From Flavobacteriales bacterium (GTDB lineage: Bacteria; Bacteroidota; Bacteroidia; Flavobacteriales_D; Sanyastnellaceae): a stretch of 26,120 nt of DNA. Position numbers and translations under genes: made by a program. The notes below the pieces were generated by a model. That model did not search any database, was not told the origin of the DNA, and saw only the letters and a list, made by a program, of their open reading frames with translations. Numbering within the stretch: position 1 is the first letter of the stretch; each line of letters opens with the position of its first letter. The stretch lies in the NCBI GenBank assembly GCA_028825055.1, contig JAPKAW010000004.1, positions 1 through 26,120 of the forward strand, given 5' to 3'. Shown piece after piece: positions 1 through 8,192 of this stretch.

Positions 1-818
1 CTCGTCCAACGGGCATGCTCGAACCCGAACAGCTCGATCGCTTGCTTCAAGAAATTGGAGGGTACCTCGTTTATGCGAACCTATACTTCCAAGGCGAACC
101 TTACTTGCATCCTGCAATGGACCATCTTGTGGCACTTTGCAAGCAGCACGGCGTCTATACTTCCACCTCTACCAATGCTCACTTCTTGCGCCCAGAACGT
201 GCTGAAGCTATTGTCGCTTCGGGATTGGATCGCTTGATCATTAGCATTGACGGCATGACACAGGAAACCTATAGTTCTTATCGGATTGGAGGACGACTAG
301 ATAAGGTCCTCGAGGGAACGCAAAACGTGTTGGATGCACGACGGAAATCCAAAGGCGCGAAGACTCCACATATTGTGTGGCAATTTCTCGTCGTTGGTCC
401 GAATGAACACGAAGTTCCGGAAATCCGAAAAATGGCCCAGGCAAGCGGCGTCGATGAGTTGGTCATCAAGACCGCACAACTCGAAGAACCGCATGATGCA
501 CACCCATTGCTCACTTCAGACCCGAAATTGAGACGTTATGATCGTCAATCCAATGGGATTTGGAAGCTTCGCAATGCGCTAAATGATGAGTGTTGGCGAA
601 TGTGGCAGGGTTGTGTGATGACTTGGGACGGCAAAGTGGTTCCGTGTTGTTTTGATAAGGATGCGGAGCATGCCATGGGACAAGTTGGACCCCAGAGCTT
701 TGAAGAAATTTGGTTCTCTGAAGCCTACCAGGCTTTTCGTCAGCAAATCTTCACAGACCGTTCGTCCATTGAAATGTGTCGGAACTGCTCAGAAGGAACT
801 GCTGTTTATGCGGGGTGA
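1..818 (+). CDS. Radical SAM/SPASM domain protein, 5' end outside window
   Basis: The reading frame is open to the left edge (first full codon at base 3), so the ATG at 15 is probably internal. The visible part holds the middle and end of a radical SAM barrel (NLYFQGEPYLHP, STNAHFL, LIISIDGMTQETYSSYR). A SPASM-type C-terminal domain follows, with Cys codons at 591, 612, 645, 648, 777 and 786, the pattern that binds an auxiliary iron-sulfur cluster. The CxxxCxxC loop that binds the SAM-cleaving cluster must lie upstream and is not seen. SPASM proteins modify peptides or other substrates; the substrate cannot be told here. The neighbour is a flippase-like membrane protein starting 36 bases downstream. 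Family call is firm, function is open. Confidence 0.85.
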   Translation, partial: RPTGMLEPEQLDRLLQEIGGYLVYANLYFQGEPYLHPAMDHLVALCKQHGVYTSTSTNAHFLRPERAEAIVASGLDRLIISIDGMTQETYSSYRIGGRLDKVLEGTQNVLDARRKSKGAKTPHIVWQFLVVGPNEHEVPEIRKMAQASGVDELVIKTAQLEEPHDAHPLLTSDPKLRRYDRQSNGIWKLRNALNDECWRMWQGCVMTWDGKVVPCCFDKDAEHAMGQVGPQSFEEIWFSEAYQAFRQQIFTDRSSIEMCRNCSEGTAVYAG

Positions 819-842
819 AAGCCATTTTTTACGCTCATCCAC

Positions 843-850
843 TACCTTAG
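843..850 (+). promoter_or_regulatory. Candidate -7 promoter element (TACCTTAG)
   Basis: TACCTTAG matches 7 of 8 bases of the Bacteroidota -7 consensus TAnnTTTG. Its first base is exactly 12 bases before the ATG at 855, so transcription would start at or next to the start codon. No TTG lies 19 bases upstream, so the call rests on the -7 element and on the same spacing at other genes in the window. Confidence 0.3.
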
Positions 851-854
851 AGTC

Positions 855-1946
855 ATGACGGAGAAAGCCTCGATTCGTTCCCACTTCCTTTGGTACAAAT
901 GGGCCATCCCCGTTATCCTGGGAATCGGAGCTGCATCGGGCATGCTTTGGTGGAGCCTCGACCAGTTGGTCCTCGATCCAGCTACGCAACAAGCGACCAC
1001 ATCACGGGCGTTACTCGCTTCATTCGAGTGGACGGGACGGGCCTCCTGGGCATTGTTCGCCACGCTCGGGTGCATTGCCTTGCGTGATTTCGCCTACATC
1101 CTCAGACTCCGAATCCTATCATTCAGACAATTTAATTGGAAGCAGTCCTTTGATCAGATCATGCTCTGGGAATTGGCCTCGGCACTCACACCATCAGTCG
1201 TTGGAGGATCTGCTATTGCCATTTTAGTGTTGAAACGCGGTGGCATGAGCGGCGGTCAAAGTGTAGCAACCGTTTTTGTCACGGCCATGTTGGATGAGTT
1301 GTTTTACCTCATTGCAGTCCCCGTCTTCCTGCTAGTCAGTTTGAGCACAGGCCACTTTATATTTCCTCAAATCGAAGACAGCACATTCGGCGATTCTATT
1401 CCCTGGCTTTTTGCCTTAGCGTATGCCTTCATCGCTGTGCTCACGGCAATCATTTTCACCGGTATACTTTACTCTCCTGAACGGAGCCATCGCTGGTTAA
1501 ATCGCGTTTCAAATTGGAACATCTTGTCACGATGGGGGACACGACTGAAGCGCTGGAGTGATGATTTGTTGCAGACCTCTCACAGTATGCGAAGTCAACC
1601 CCGTCTATTTTGGAGCAAGGCTTTGGCAACCACAATCCTAAGCTGGTCGGCACGATTTCTGACCTTAAATATGATCCTGCTGATCTTTTTCGAAACAATC
1701 CCTCACGCCGCCGTGCTCGCAAGGCAACTGGTGCTCTGGCTCGTCATGACCATCAGCCCAACACCGGGCTCCTCAGGATTCGCTGAAGTGGCGCTTCCTG
1801 CATTTCTAGGCGACCTCATTGGTTTTGGATACCTGGCAGCTGTTGCCCTTATTTGGCGATTTGCCACCTATTTTCTGTACCTCTTCATCGGTGCTTGGGT
1901 TCTCCCTAGATGGCTCTCAAAGACCTCAAGTAAAATCGAAGCGTAG
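855..1946 (+). CDS. Flippase-like / lysylphosphatidylglycerol synthase TM-domain membrane protein
   Basis: A 363-residue polytopic membrane protein of the lysylphosphatidylglycerol synthase transmembrane / UPF0104 type. Several hydrophobic segments are visible, from about residues 15-35 onward. Two family motifs stand out: the stretch TPSVVGGSAIAILVLKRGGM, and SPTPGSSGFAEVALPAFLG near the C-terminus. There is no soluble aminoacyl-transferase domain, so it is not a full MprF. Family members are thought to move or modify lipids in the inner membrane, but the substrate is not known here. ATG 855 is chosen because a -7-like element lies 12 bases upstream. It may be cotranscribed with the preceding radical SAM gene. 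Confidence 0.8.
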   Translation: MTEKASIRSHFLWYKWAIPVILGIGAASGMLWWSLDQLVLDPATQQATTSRALLASFEWTGRASWALFATLGCIALRDFAYILRLRILSFRQFNWKQSFDQIMLWELASALTPSVVGGSAIAILVLKRGGMSGGQSVATVFVTAMLDELFYLIAVPVFLLVSLSTGHFIFPQIEDSTFGDSIPWLFALAYAFIAVLTAIIFTGILYSPERSHRWLNRVSNWNILSRWGTRLKRWSDDLLQTSHSMRSQPRLFWSKALATTILSWSARFLTLNMILLIFFETIPHAAVLARQLVLWLVMTISPTPGSSGFAEVALPAFLGDLIGFGYLAAVALIWRFATYFLYLFIGAWVLPRWLSKTSSKIEA

Positions 1947-1984
1947 TTTCTCGCTCTGCATTCTGCTCGCCAGTTTCCTCCGCT

Positions 1985-1992
1985 TATCTTTG
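1985..1992 (+). promoter_or_regulatory. -7 promoter element (TATCTTTG)
   Basis: TATCTTTG is a perfect match to TAnnTTTG, 14 bases before the ATG at 1999. The predicted mRNA would have a leader of about two bases. It argues that the PLP enzyme starts at 1999 and not at the in-frame ATG at 1819, which lies inside the preceding gene. A CTG rather than TTG is present 19 bases upstream. Confidence 0.5.
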
Positions 1993-1998
1993 AATCGT

Positions 1999-3168
1999 AT
2001 GAAAAAAGATTCCCCTATTGGTAAAGGCACCTTGGCAGTCCATGCTGGTGTGCAGCCGGACCCTTCAACCGGAGCGATTATGACTCCGATCTTTCAAACC
2101 TCAACCTACGTGCAAGAAGCCGTTGGAGTGCATAAAGGTTGGGAGTACTCAAGAAGCAGCAACCCTACCCGTGCCGCTCTTGAAAAGGCCTTAGCAGAAT
2201 TGGAGCATGGCTCGTTCGGCTTGGCATTCGCCTCCGGGTTGGCCGCCATCGATGCCATTCTGAAAACACTCAAGCCAGGAGATGAAGTCATAACAGGGCA
2301 AGATCTTTATGGCGGAACAGCCCGTCTCTTTCGGACGAATTACGCTCCGATGGGTATCACCATTCATTTTGTGGACACACAAAAACCTCATCTCGTTGAG
2401 GCTAAAATGAACGAAAATACCCGTTTAGTATGGCTGGAAAGCCCTACGAATCCGTTGATGCAAATCACGGACATCGCAGCCATTGCTGCCTTGACAAAGC
2501 CCCGTGGGATTTGGCTTGCCGTAGACAACACCTTTGCTTCACCTATGTTGCAGAGACCTCTTGAACATGGAGCAGACATCGTCATGCATTCTGTCACCAA
2601 GTATCTTGGAGGCCACAGTGATGTCGTGATGGGAGCCTTGATTTCTCAAGACGCTGAAATTGATCACGCTTTGCGCACCATTCAAAATAACTGCGGCGCC
2701 ATTGCGCAGCCTTTTGACTCGTTCCTGGTCTTGCGCGGACTCAAAACATTGCACCTTCGTATTGAACGGCATTGTGCCAATGGGCGCAAAATTGCACATT
2801 GGCTCAAAGCACATGAAGGCGTAGGCAAGGTATACTGGCCTGGCTTCGAAGACCATCCAGGACATGCCATAGCGGCAAAACAAATGGATGACTTTGGAGG
2901 CATGATTGCGTTTGAAATCGCAAGCAATGATTTGGATCAAGCCAAAAACTTAGCAGCTTCCACGAAGCTATTTGCGTTGGCCGAGTCTCTAGGTGGTGTG
3001 GAGTCCTTAATTGAACATCCAGCGGCAATGACCCATGCAAGCATACCGGCTGAAGACCGGGATAAACTTGGAATTTCTGACGGCTTTATCCGCATCAGCG
3101 TTGGTGTAGAAGACGCCCAAGACTTGATTGCTGACCTCGAACAAGCTTTCGAAAAAGCAGGCATCTGA
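1999..3168 (+). CDS. Cystathionine gamma-synthase / gamma-lyase family PLP enzyme
   Basis: A 389-residue member of the Cys/Met-metabolism PLP enzyme family, cytoplasmic, making or cleaving cystathionine in trans-sulfuration. Visible landmarks are EYSRSSNPTR (residues 49-58, phosphate-binding Tyr/Arg), FASGLAAI (78-84), D176 in VDNTFASP (pyridine nitrogen) and SVTKYLGGHSD, with K201 as the lysine that holds PLP. Length is normal. The start at 1999 gives the usual short N-terminus before LAVHAG; the in-frame ATG at 1819 would overlap the membrane-protein gene and adds 60 residues of out-of-frame sequence. Synthase, gamma-lyase and methionine gamma-lyase activities cannot be separated from these motifs. 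The stop is three bases before kmo, so the two are probably cotranscribed. Confidence 0.9.
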   Translation: MKKDSPIGKGTLAVHAGVQPDPSTGAIMTPIFQTSTYVQEAVGVHKGWEYSRSSNPTRAALEKALAELEHGSFGLAFASGLAAIDAILKTLKPGDEVITGQDLYGGTARLFRTNYAPMGITIHFVDTQKPHLVEAKMNENTRLVWLESPTNPLMQITDIAAIAALTKPRGIWLAVDNTFASPMLQRPLEHGADIVMHSVTKYLGGHSDVVMGALISQDAEIDHALRTIQNNCGAIAQPFDSFLVLRGLKTLHLRIERHCANGRKIAHWLKAHEGVGKVYWPGFEDHPGHAIAAKQMDDFGGMIAFEIASNDLDQAKNLAASTKLFALAESLGGVESLIEHPAAMTHASIPAEDRDKLGISDGFIRISVGVEDAQDLIADLEQAFEKAGI

Positions 3169-3171
3169 GCC

Positions 3172-4584
3172 ATGACTGAAGTTTCAATGAACGCCAAAAA
3201 GTCCGAGAATATGGTGGTGGTAGGGGCTGGCTTGGTCGGTAGTTTATGGGCGCTGATGTTGGCCCAACGAGGACATCGTGTTGACGTTTATGAACGGAGA
3301 CCAGATCCTCGGACAGGTTCTGTAAAAGGAGGGCGCAGCATCAACTTGGCGCTGAGTGACCGCGGATGGCGTGCACTTGAAAAAGCTGGGGTTGCTCAAA
3401 AAGTCCGTCAAATAGCTCTTCCCATTGAAGGTCGACTTATGCACGCGCAGGACGGCGCTCTTACCTTTCAGCGATATGGGTTGCCCGAAGCAACGGGATT
3501 GCACGGAGACCCTCAGTGTATTTATTCCGTGTCGCGCGCAAACTTAAACCGTCTTCTCGTGGAGGCCGCTGAGGCGCATGATGGAGTAGAGTTCCATTTC
3601 GGACACAAATGCGCGGATGTAGACTTGTCGAAGAATGTTCTGGAACTCGAATCGCCTGAAGGGAGTTCGGTGTTCGTTCAATACGATCGATTGTTTGGAA
3701 CCGACGGAGCCTTCAGTGCTGTGCGCAATCGTCTCACACGTACAGATCGGTTTGATTTCGAGCAACGCTATTTGGAGCATGGCTACAAAGAAGTTGCGAT
3801 GCAACCGGATGCGCTAGGAGCGTTCAAAATGCAGAAGGATGCGTTGCACATTTGGCCACGTGGAGAGTTTATGCTCATGGCTTTGCCTAACCCTGACGGG
3901 ACCTTTACGTGCACCTTGTTTGCACCGTATGCAGGAACCAATGGGTTGGATCAACTCAAAGACCCTACGGATGCCTTGGTTTATTTCGAGAAAAACTTTC
4001 CCGACGTCTTGCCATTGATTCCGGACCTGAAAGCGCAATGGGCAACCAATCCTGTGAGCTCATTGGTAATGACCCGATGCTACCCGTGGCACCACGGTGA
4101 CAACGTATGTCTAATGGGAGACGCGGCTCATGCCATTGTCCCCTTCTATGGGCAAGGAATGAACAGTGGTTTGGAGGATTGCAGCATTTTAAGCGAATTG
4201 CTCGATGCGATGGACTCTCCTGAAGATTGGGATCGAACGCTCTCTGCCTATACTGCGGCGCGCAAACCTGCTGGGGATGCCATCTTGGAATTGGCCTTGA
4301 GGAATTACATCGAAATGCGCGACAAAACAGGAGATCCTCAGTTTCTCTTGCAAAAACGCATAGAAGCCAAATTGGCCAAAACGTACCCCGGTCGTTGGTT
4401 GCCATTGTATTCTCAAGTCACCTTCAGCCACACCCCTTATCAGGAGGCTCTTGCCGCCGGATTAATCCAAGATCGTGTCATGGAGGAGATTTTGGCCAAA
4501 CCAGACATCGAACAAACGTGGGACAGCGAAGCCGTGGCTGATGCCGCGATTCGCGCCTTAGAACATCTGCAGACTTCCGCCTGA
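3172..4584 (+). CDS. kmo: Kynurenine 3-monooxygenase
   Basis: A 470-residue FAD-dependent aromatic hydroxylase that converts kynurenine to 3-hydroxykynurenine with NADPH and oxygen, on the tryptophan-to-quinolinate route to NAD. The N-terminal Rossmann motif is VVVGAGLVGS (G18, G20, G23), with E41 closing the ADP-binding fold. GGRSINLALSDRG (53-65) is the family hallmark. GDAAHAIVPFYGQGMNSGLEDC from G316 is the second FAD motif. An alternative start is M6 (3187). The gene sits three bases after the PLP enzyme and its TGA overlaps the next ATG (TGATG). No other kynurenine-pathway gene is in the window. Confidence 0.93.
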   Translation: MTEVSMNAKKSENMVVVGAGLVGSLWALMLAQRGHRVDVYERRPDPRTGSVKGGRSINLALSDRGWRALEKAGVAQKVRQIALPIEGRLMHAQDGALTFQRYGLPEATGLHGDPQCIYSVSRANLNRLLVEAAEAHDGVEFHFGHKCADVDLSKNVLELESPEGSSVFVQYDRLFGTDGAFSAVRNRLTRTDRFDFEQRYLEHGYKEVAMQPDALGAFKMQKDALHIWPRGEFMLMALPNPDGTFTCTLFAPYAGTNGLDQLKDPTDALVYFEKNFPDVLPLIPDLKAQWATNPVSSLVMTRCYPWHHGDNVCLMGDAAHAIVPFYGQGMNSGLEDCSILSELLDAMDSPEDWDRTLSAYTAARKPAGDAILELALRNYIEMRDKTGDPQFLLQKRIEAKLAKTYPGRWLPLYSQVTFSHTPYQEALAAGLIQDRVMEEILAKPDIEQTWDSEAVADAAIRALEHLQTSA

Positions 4585-5462
4585 TGCGCTGGCTAATCCT
4601 GTGCTTGGGCGTGCTCATCACGGGGGAACTTTGTGCGCAATCAACGGATCTGTTCGACCGCAACGAAAAAAGCCATCTCGGTCATGGGTGGTCGTGGAAA
4701 TTGGGAGGTCATCTGCTGGATGCGGCTCCTTCGTCTTCCCTAAGTCAATGGCTCACATCCAACCCCAACGGAGGCATAGACACCTTGCATGTTGGCTCGT
4801 GGTCTCATGCAGGCGAGGGGTCTGTTTTCGTCGGAATTGGTCACTGGTGGACAGTAAAAGACCCCGTCCTGTGGGATCGCTGGAGCATCGAGTTGGGAGG
4901 AGTAAGACATGCAGTAAATTCAGAATTTATGGGACGTGTAGCGGGAATATCCCCGGGTGACCCCCTGGTGGCAGACACGCTCATGGATCGAGGTGAATCG
5001 GTATTTACATTACAAACGGCACTTCAGGTCCATCGTGCCATTGAAATCATATCTGACTTCTTTTTGGATACACACATTGGAATCGGATGGAACCGCGAGT
5101 TTGGCATGGAAACTTCGCGTGTTGGAGCCGATTCTGACTTGTTCTTGCCCCTTCCGACTCCTTCTAGCTGGCGCTTGGCTTTTGAAGGTGGATTGGGGTT
5201 GGGTGTTCGGACACAATCGGGCCGGTTTCTTCGACTACTGGTCAATACCGACTTGGTTCAATTGGAACCGACCGCCCTGCAAGGAGGAGGCGCTTGGGAT
5301 TGGATGGAGGGCAGTTATAGACCTTGGCAATTCAGCATTTCATGGGATTTGCTCAAAAAGCGTCCTGCAGCTTCGTGTGTCGGTGCGCCGGAAGGCCAAC
5401 CAGAAAAAGATTTGTTTGGCCCCAAAATGCGCAAGAAAATGCGCTGGTCTCAAGGAAATTGA
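4584..5462 (+). CDS. Exported protein of unknown function
   Basis: I do not recognise this 292-residue protein. It starts with a signal peptide (MRWLILCLGVLITGELCA, likely cut before Q19). The rest is rich in Gly, Trp and alternating hydrophobic stretches such as SVFVGIGHWWTV, AFEGGLGLGVRT and WQFSISWDLL, which suggests beta strands and possibly an outer-membrane barrel (inference). The C-terminal tail after about residue 262 is basic and polar. Its ATG overlaps the kmo stop codon, so its translation is probably coupled to kmo. It ends one base from the convergent epimerase gene, with no terminator between. Confidence 0.75.
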   Translation: MRWLILCLGVLITGELCAQSTDLFDRNEKSHLGHGWSWKLGGHLLDAAPSSSLSQWLTSNPNGGIDTLHVGSWSHAGEGSVFVGIGHWWTVKDPVLWDRWSIELGGVRHAVNSEFMGRVAGISPGDPLVADTLMDRGESVFTLQTALQVHRAIEIISDFFLDTHIGIGWNREFGMETSRVGADSDLFLPLPTPSSWRLAFEGGLGLGVRTQSGRFLRLLVNTDLVQLEPTALQGGGAWDWMEGSYRPWQFSISWDLLKKRPAASCVGAPEGQPEKDLFGPKMRKKMRWSQGN

Positions 5463-5463
5463 G

Positions 5464-5862
5464 TCAAGCGGAATCCGCACACAATTCAACCAACACCTTG
5501 CTTGCATCTGCCGGATGTAAAAAAGCGATTGTCTTATTGTCGGCTCCCGATTTCGGCCCTGATATGATCCTGTAACCCAATTCTTTCAGCCGCTTCAACT
5601 CCGCATCCAAATCATCCACATGAAAGGCGACATGGTGCAATCCCTCCCCTCTCTTTTCAATATGGCGCGCAATGGGACCATCTTCCGTCGTGGACACCAG
5701 GAGCTCAACTTTACTTTCACCCGATTGAAAAAAGCTTACTTGGACCGACTCATCTTCAATAGATTCCTTCTTGAAAGGCCCTACGCCCAACACATCGGTG
5801 AAAACCTTTTCAGCTTCGTGTAAATCCCGAACGGCAATTCCTATGTGATCGATGCGCTTCAT
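5464..5862 (-). CDS. mce: Methylmalonyl-CoA epimerase
   Basis: A 132-residue vicinal-oxygen-chelate protein that interconverts (S)- and (R)-methylmalonyl-CoA, the step next to B12-dependent methylmalonyl-CoA mutase. IDHIGIAVRDL begins the first beta-alpha-beta repeat (H6) and LHHVAFHVDDL the second (H77), with E126 in VLVELC. These fit metal ligands of the family, with E53 in KVELL as the likely fourth. ATG 5862 gives the typical MKRIDHIGIAV start; an in-frame ATG at 5916 would add 18 unrelated residues and lies upstream of the predicted promoter element at 5884-5891. The cob(I)alamin adenosyltransferase at 17367 could supply the mutase cofactor; the mutase itself is not in this window. Confidence 0.93.
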   Translation of the reverse strand: MKRIDHIGIAVRDLHEAEKVFTDVLGVGPFKKESIEDESVQVSFFQSGESKVELLVSTTEDGPIARHIEKRGEGLHHVAFHVDDLDAELKRLKELGYRIISGPKSGADNKTIAFLHPADASKVLVELCADSA

Positions 5863-5883
5863 GCTTGCTAACCTGCGGTTTCT

Positions 5884-5891
5884 CAAATGTA
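5884..5891 (-). promoter_or_regulatory. -7 promoter element of mce (TACATTTG)
   Basis: On the minus strand, TACATTTG (5891 to 5884) is a perfect TAnnTTTG match. It predicts a start near 5879 and a leader of about 17 bases. No TTG lies 19 bases upstream. Confidence 0.42.
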
Positions 5892-5958
5892 AAGCGATTT
5901 CAGAGGACGCCCACATGCCTAACCAGGTCTAAGCACACCAAATCCTACCGCTCCTTGC

Positions 5959-5966
5959 TACCTTCG
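5959..5966 (+). promoter_or_regulatory. Candidate -7 promoter element (TACCTTCG)
   Basis: TACCTTCG matches 7 of 8 bases of TAnnTTTG, with its first base 12 bases before the ATG at 5971. Either the mRNA is leaderless from 5971, or translation starts at the internal ATGs at 5995 or 6001 with a short leader. Confidence 0.35.
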
Positions 5967-5970
5967 CACC

Positions 5971-6774
5971 ATGAGTCATCAAGGATCGCAATGGATGCCA
6001 ATGAACTTGGAGAACAGAACTGCCGTCGTGTGCGGCGCTTCTCAAGGAATTGGTTTAGCCGCAGCCCAGCATCTGGCTGGATTGGGAGCACGGGTTATTA
6101 TCGTGGCGCGCAATGCGCAGAAGCTTGAAGTGGCGTTGCAATCACTTGAAGAGCCGAGTCGGCATGCTTTCGCCGTGGCTGACTTCAGTCAACCAGCGAA
6201 TGTTCAAGAACAAATCGGTGCCATTGTCGCATCAGAAACCGTTCATATTCTCGTCAACAACACGGGCGGACCAGCAGGAGGTCCTATCGTTGACGCAGCC
6301 CCGGAGGCCTTCATCAAGACATTTGAGCAACACCTGATTTGCAATCAGCTGCTTGCACAGGCCGTTTTACCTGGAATGAAAGATGCCGGATTTGGCCGGA
6401 TTATCAATGTAATCAGCACTAGCGTCAAACAACCTCTTTCCGGTTTAGGCGTTAGTAACACCGTGCGAGGTGCTGTAGCTAATTGGGCCAAAACTTGGGC
6501 CAATGAGGTGGGCATTCACGGCATCACAGTCAACAATATCCTTCCAGGAGCAACTGACACGAGCCGACTTGACGAAATCGTTTCTTCGAAAGCAATCAAG
6601 TCGGGCCTGTCAAAGGAGGCAATTCGCAAACAGATGGCTGCGGCTGTTCCCATGAATCGTACAGGAAAACCTGAAGAGGTAGCTCGCGCTATCGCTTTTC
6701 TGGCCTCGCCTTCAGCAAGTTACATTTCCGGAATCAATTTACCGGTTGATGGTGGTCGAACTTTGTCCTTGTGA
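5971..6774 (+). CDS. Short-chain dehydrogenase/reductase (FabG-like) with atypical active site
   Basis: A 267-residue SDR with the cofactor motif CGASQGIG (residues 21-28), VNNTGG (95-100) and the C-terminal YISGINLPVDGG. The catalytic Ser is S149 in NVISTS. Thirteen residues later, where SDRs have Tyr, there is S162, and the Lys position is R166 (VSNTVRGAV). From memory, a known FabG-like subgroup carries this SN-x-x-R version instead of YxxxK, so this looks like a member of that group and not a broken gene. Substrate is unknown. The start is 5971, or less likely 5995 or 6001 (MNLENRTAVV would give a compact N-terminus). It ends 37 bases before gdhA. Confidence 0.88.
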   Translation: MSHQGSQWMPMNLENRTAVVCGASQGIGLAAAQHLAGLGARVIIVARNAQKLEVALQSLEEPSRHAFAVADFSQPANVQEQIGAIVASETVHILVNNTGGPAGGPIVDAAPEAFIKTFEQHLICNQLLAQAVLPGMKDAGFGRIINVISTSVKQPLSGLGVSNTVRGAVANWAKTWANEVGIHGITVNNILPGATDTSRLDEIVSSKAIKSGLSKEAIRKQMAAAVPMNRTGKPEEVARAIAFLASPSASYISGINLPVDGGRTLSL

Positions 6775-6776
6775 CT

Positions 6777-6784
6777 TAGATTTG
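6777..6784 (+). promoter_or_regulatory. -7 promoter element of gdhA (TAGATTTG)
   Basis: TAGATTTG is a perfect TAnnTTTG match just after the SDR stop codon. It predicts a start near 6789 and a leader of about 23 bases before the ATG at 6812. No -33 TTG is seen at the usual spacing. Confidence 0.42.
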
Positions 6785-6811
6785 TCTCTCTGAACGTTAA
6801 TATATACGTTG

Positions 6812-8167
6812 ATGTCCCAATCTCACCAGGCGCAGATTGATGCCTTCATGGCACAAGTGGCTGCCCAAAACGCACATGAACCTGAGTTCATTCAAGCGGT
6901 ACAAGAGGTCGCCGAGACCGTTATCCCCTTCATTGCTGATCACCCACAATATGCGAAGCATCGTATTTTGGAACGCATGGTTGAGCCGGAACGAACGATC
7001 ATTTTCAGAGTTCCTTGGACCACTGATTCCGGCGAAGTTCAAATTAACCGCGGTTACCGGGTAGAATTTAATTCCGCGATCGGACCATACAAAGGCGGTT
7101 TGCGTTTTCACCCAACGGTCACGTTGAGTGTCCTCAAATTCCTCGGATTCGAACAGGTGTTTAAGAACAGCTTGACCACGTTGCCTCTAGGCGGCGGAAA
7201 AGGCGGTTCCGACTTCAATCCCAAAGGAAAATCGGATGCTGAGGTGATGCGTTTTTGCCAGAGCTTCATGACCGAACTGTCTCGACACATTGGTCCGAAT
7301 ACAGATGTTCCCGCTGGAGACATCGGAGTCGGTGGTCGAGAAATCGGGTACCTCTTTGGCCAGTACAAACGTTTGCGAAATGAATTCACTGGAGTTCTCA
7401 CGGGCAAAGGACGGAACTGGGGTGGATCATTGATTCGGCCAGAAGCCACGGGATACGGCACCGTATATTTCGCGGCAGAAATGCTCGCTACGAAAGGCCA
7501 AAGTTTCGAAGGGAAGTCCGCTGTGATTTCAGGATCCGGTAATGTTGCCCAGTATGCTGCTGAAAAATGCATTCATATGGGAGCCAAGGTGCTGACCATG
7601 TCAGACTCTAAGGGCTTCATCCATGATCCAGCGGGTATAGACCATGCCAAGTTGCAATGGATCATGGATCTCAAGAACAAGCGAAGAGGCCGCATTCAAG
7701 AATACGTAAATCAATTCCCAGGAGCCACGTTCCACGCAGGCCAACGCCCATGGGGCATTGCCTGCCATGCCGCGTTTCCCTGTGCAACGCAGAATGAACT
7801 CAATGAAGAGGAAGCACAAGCTCTCGTAAACAACGGGTGCATCGTCGTCACTGAAGGAGCGAATATGCCAAGCACGCCAGAGGCGATTGAAGTGTTTAAC
7901 AAGGCCAAGGTGTTATTCGCTCCCGGTAAGGCGTCCAACGCTGGGGGGGTGGCAACAAGTGGCTTAGAAATGTCGCAAAACAGTCTGCGTATAAGCTGGT
8001 CAGGAGAAGAGGTGGATTCACGTTTACTCAATATCATGAAAGACATCCACAGCCAGTGTGTGGCCTACGGCAAGAACGCTGATGGCCACGTGGATTATGT
8101 TCGAGGCGCCAACATCGCTGGCTTCGTTAAAGTTGCCGACTCGATGATTGACCAGGGAGTCGTCTGA
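6812..8167 (+). CDS. gdhA: Glutamate dehydrogenase, hexameric type
   Basis: A 451-residue enzyme converting 2-oxoglutarate and ammonia to glutamate, close in length to E. coli GdhA. K94 (GPYKGGLRF), K118 (VFKNSLT), K130 (PLGGGKGGSDFNPKG) and D170 (PAGDIGVGG) sit two residues beyond the substrate and catalytic residues of the E. coli enzyme. The dinucleotide-binding motif is SGSGNVAQYAAEK. Similarity to the E. coli type suggests NADP(H), but this is inference. ATG 6812 is used; a TTG directly before it (6809) adds one residue. A hairpin at 8193-8228 follows the gene and looks like its terminator. Confidence 0.95.
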   Translation: MSQSHQAQIDAFMAQVAAQNAHEPEFIQAVQEVAETVIPFIADHPQYAKHRILERMVEPERTIIFRVPWTTDSGEVQINRGYRVEFNSAIGPYKGGLRFHPTVTLSVLKFLGFEQVFKNSLTTLPLGGGKGGSDFNPKGKSDAEVMRFCQSFMTELSRHIGPNTDVPAGDIGVGGREIGYLFGQYKRLRNEFTGVLTGKGRNWGGSLIRPEATGYGTVYFAAEMLATKGQSFEGKSAVISGSGNVAQYAAEKCIHMGAKVLTMSDSKGFIHDPAGIDHAKLQWIMDLKNKRRGRIQEYVNQFPGATFHAGQRPWGIACHAAFPCATQNELNEEEAQALVNNGCIVVTEGANMPSTPEAIEVFNKAKVLFAPGKASNAGGVATSGLEMSQNSLRISWSGEEVDSRLLNIMKDIHSQCVAYGKNADGHVDYVRGANIAGFVKVADSMIDQGVV

Positions 8168-8192
8168 CACCATTCTCGTTTCAAAAGAATTG

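Noticed and set aside
1819..1998. Upstream start for the PLP enzyme
   Set aside because: It overlaps the membrane-protein gene in another frame and precedes a perfect -7 element at 1985-1992.
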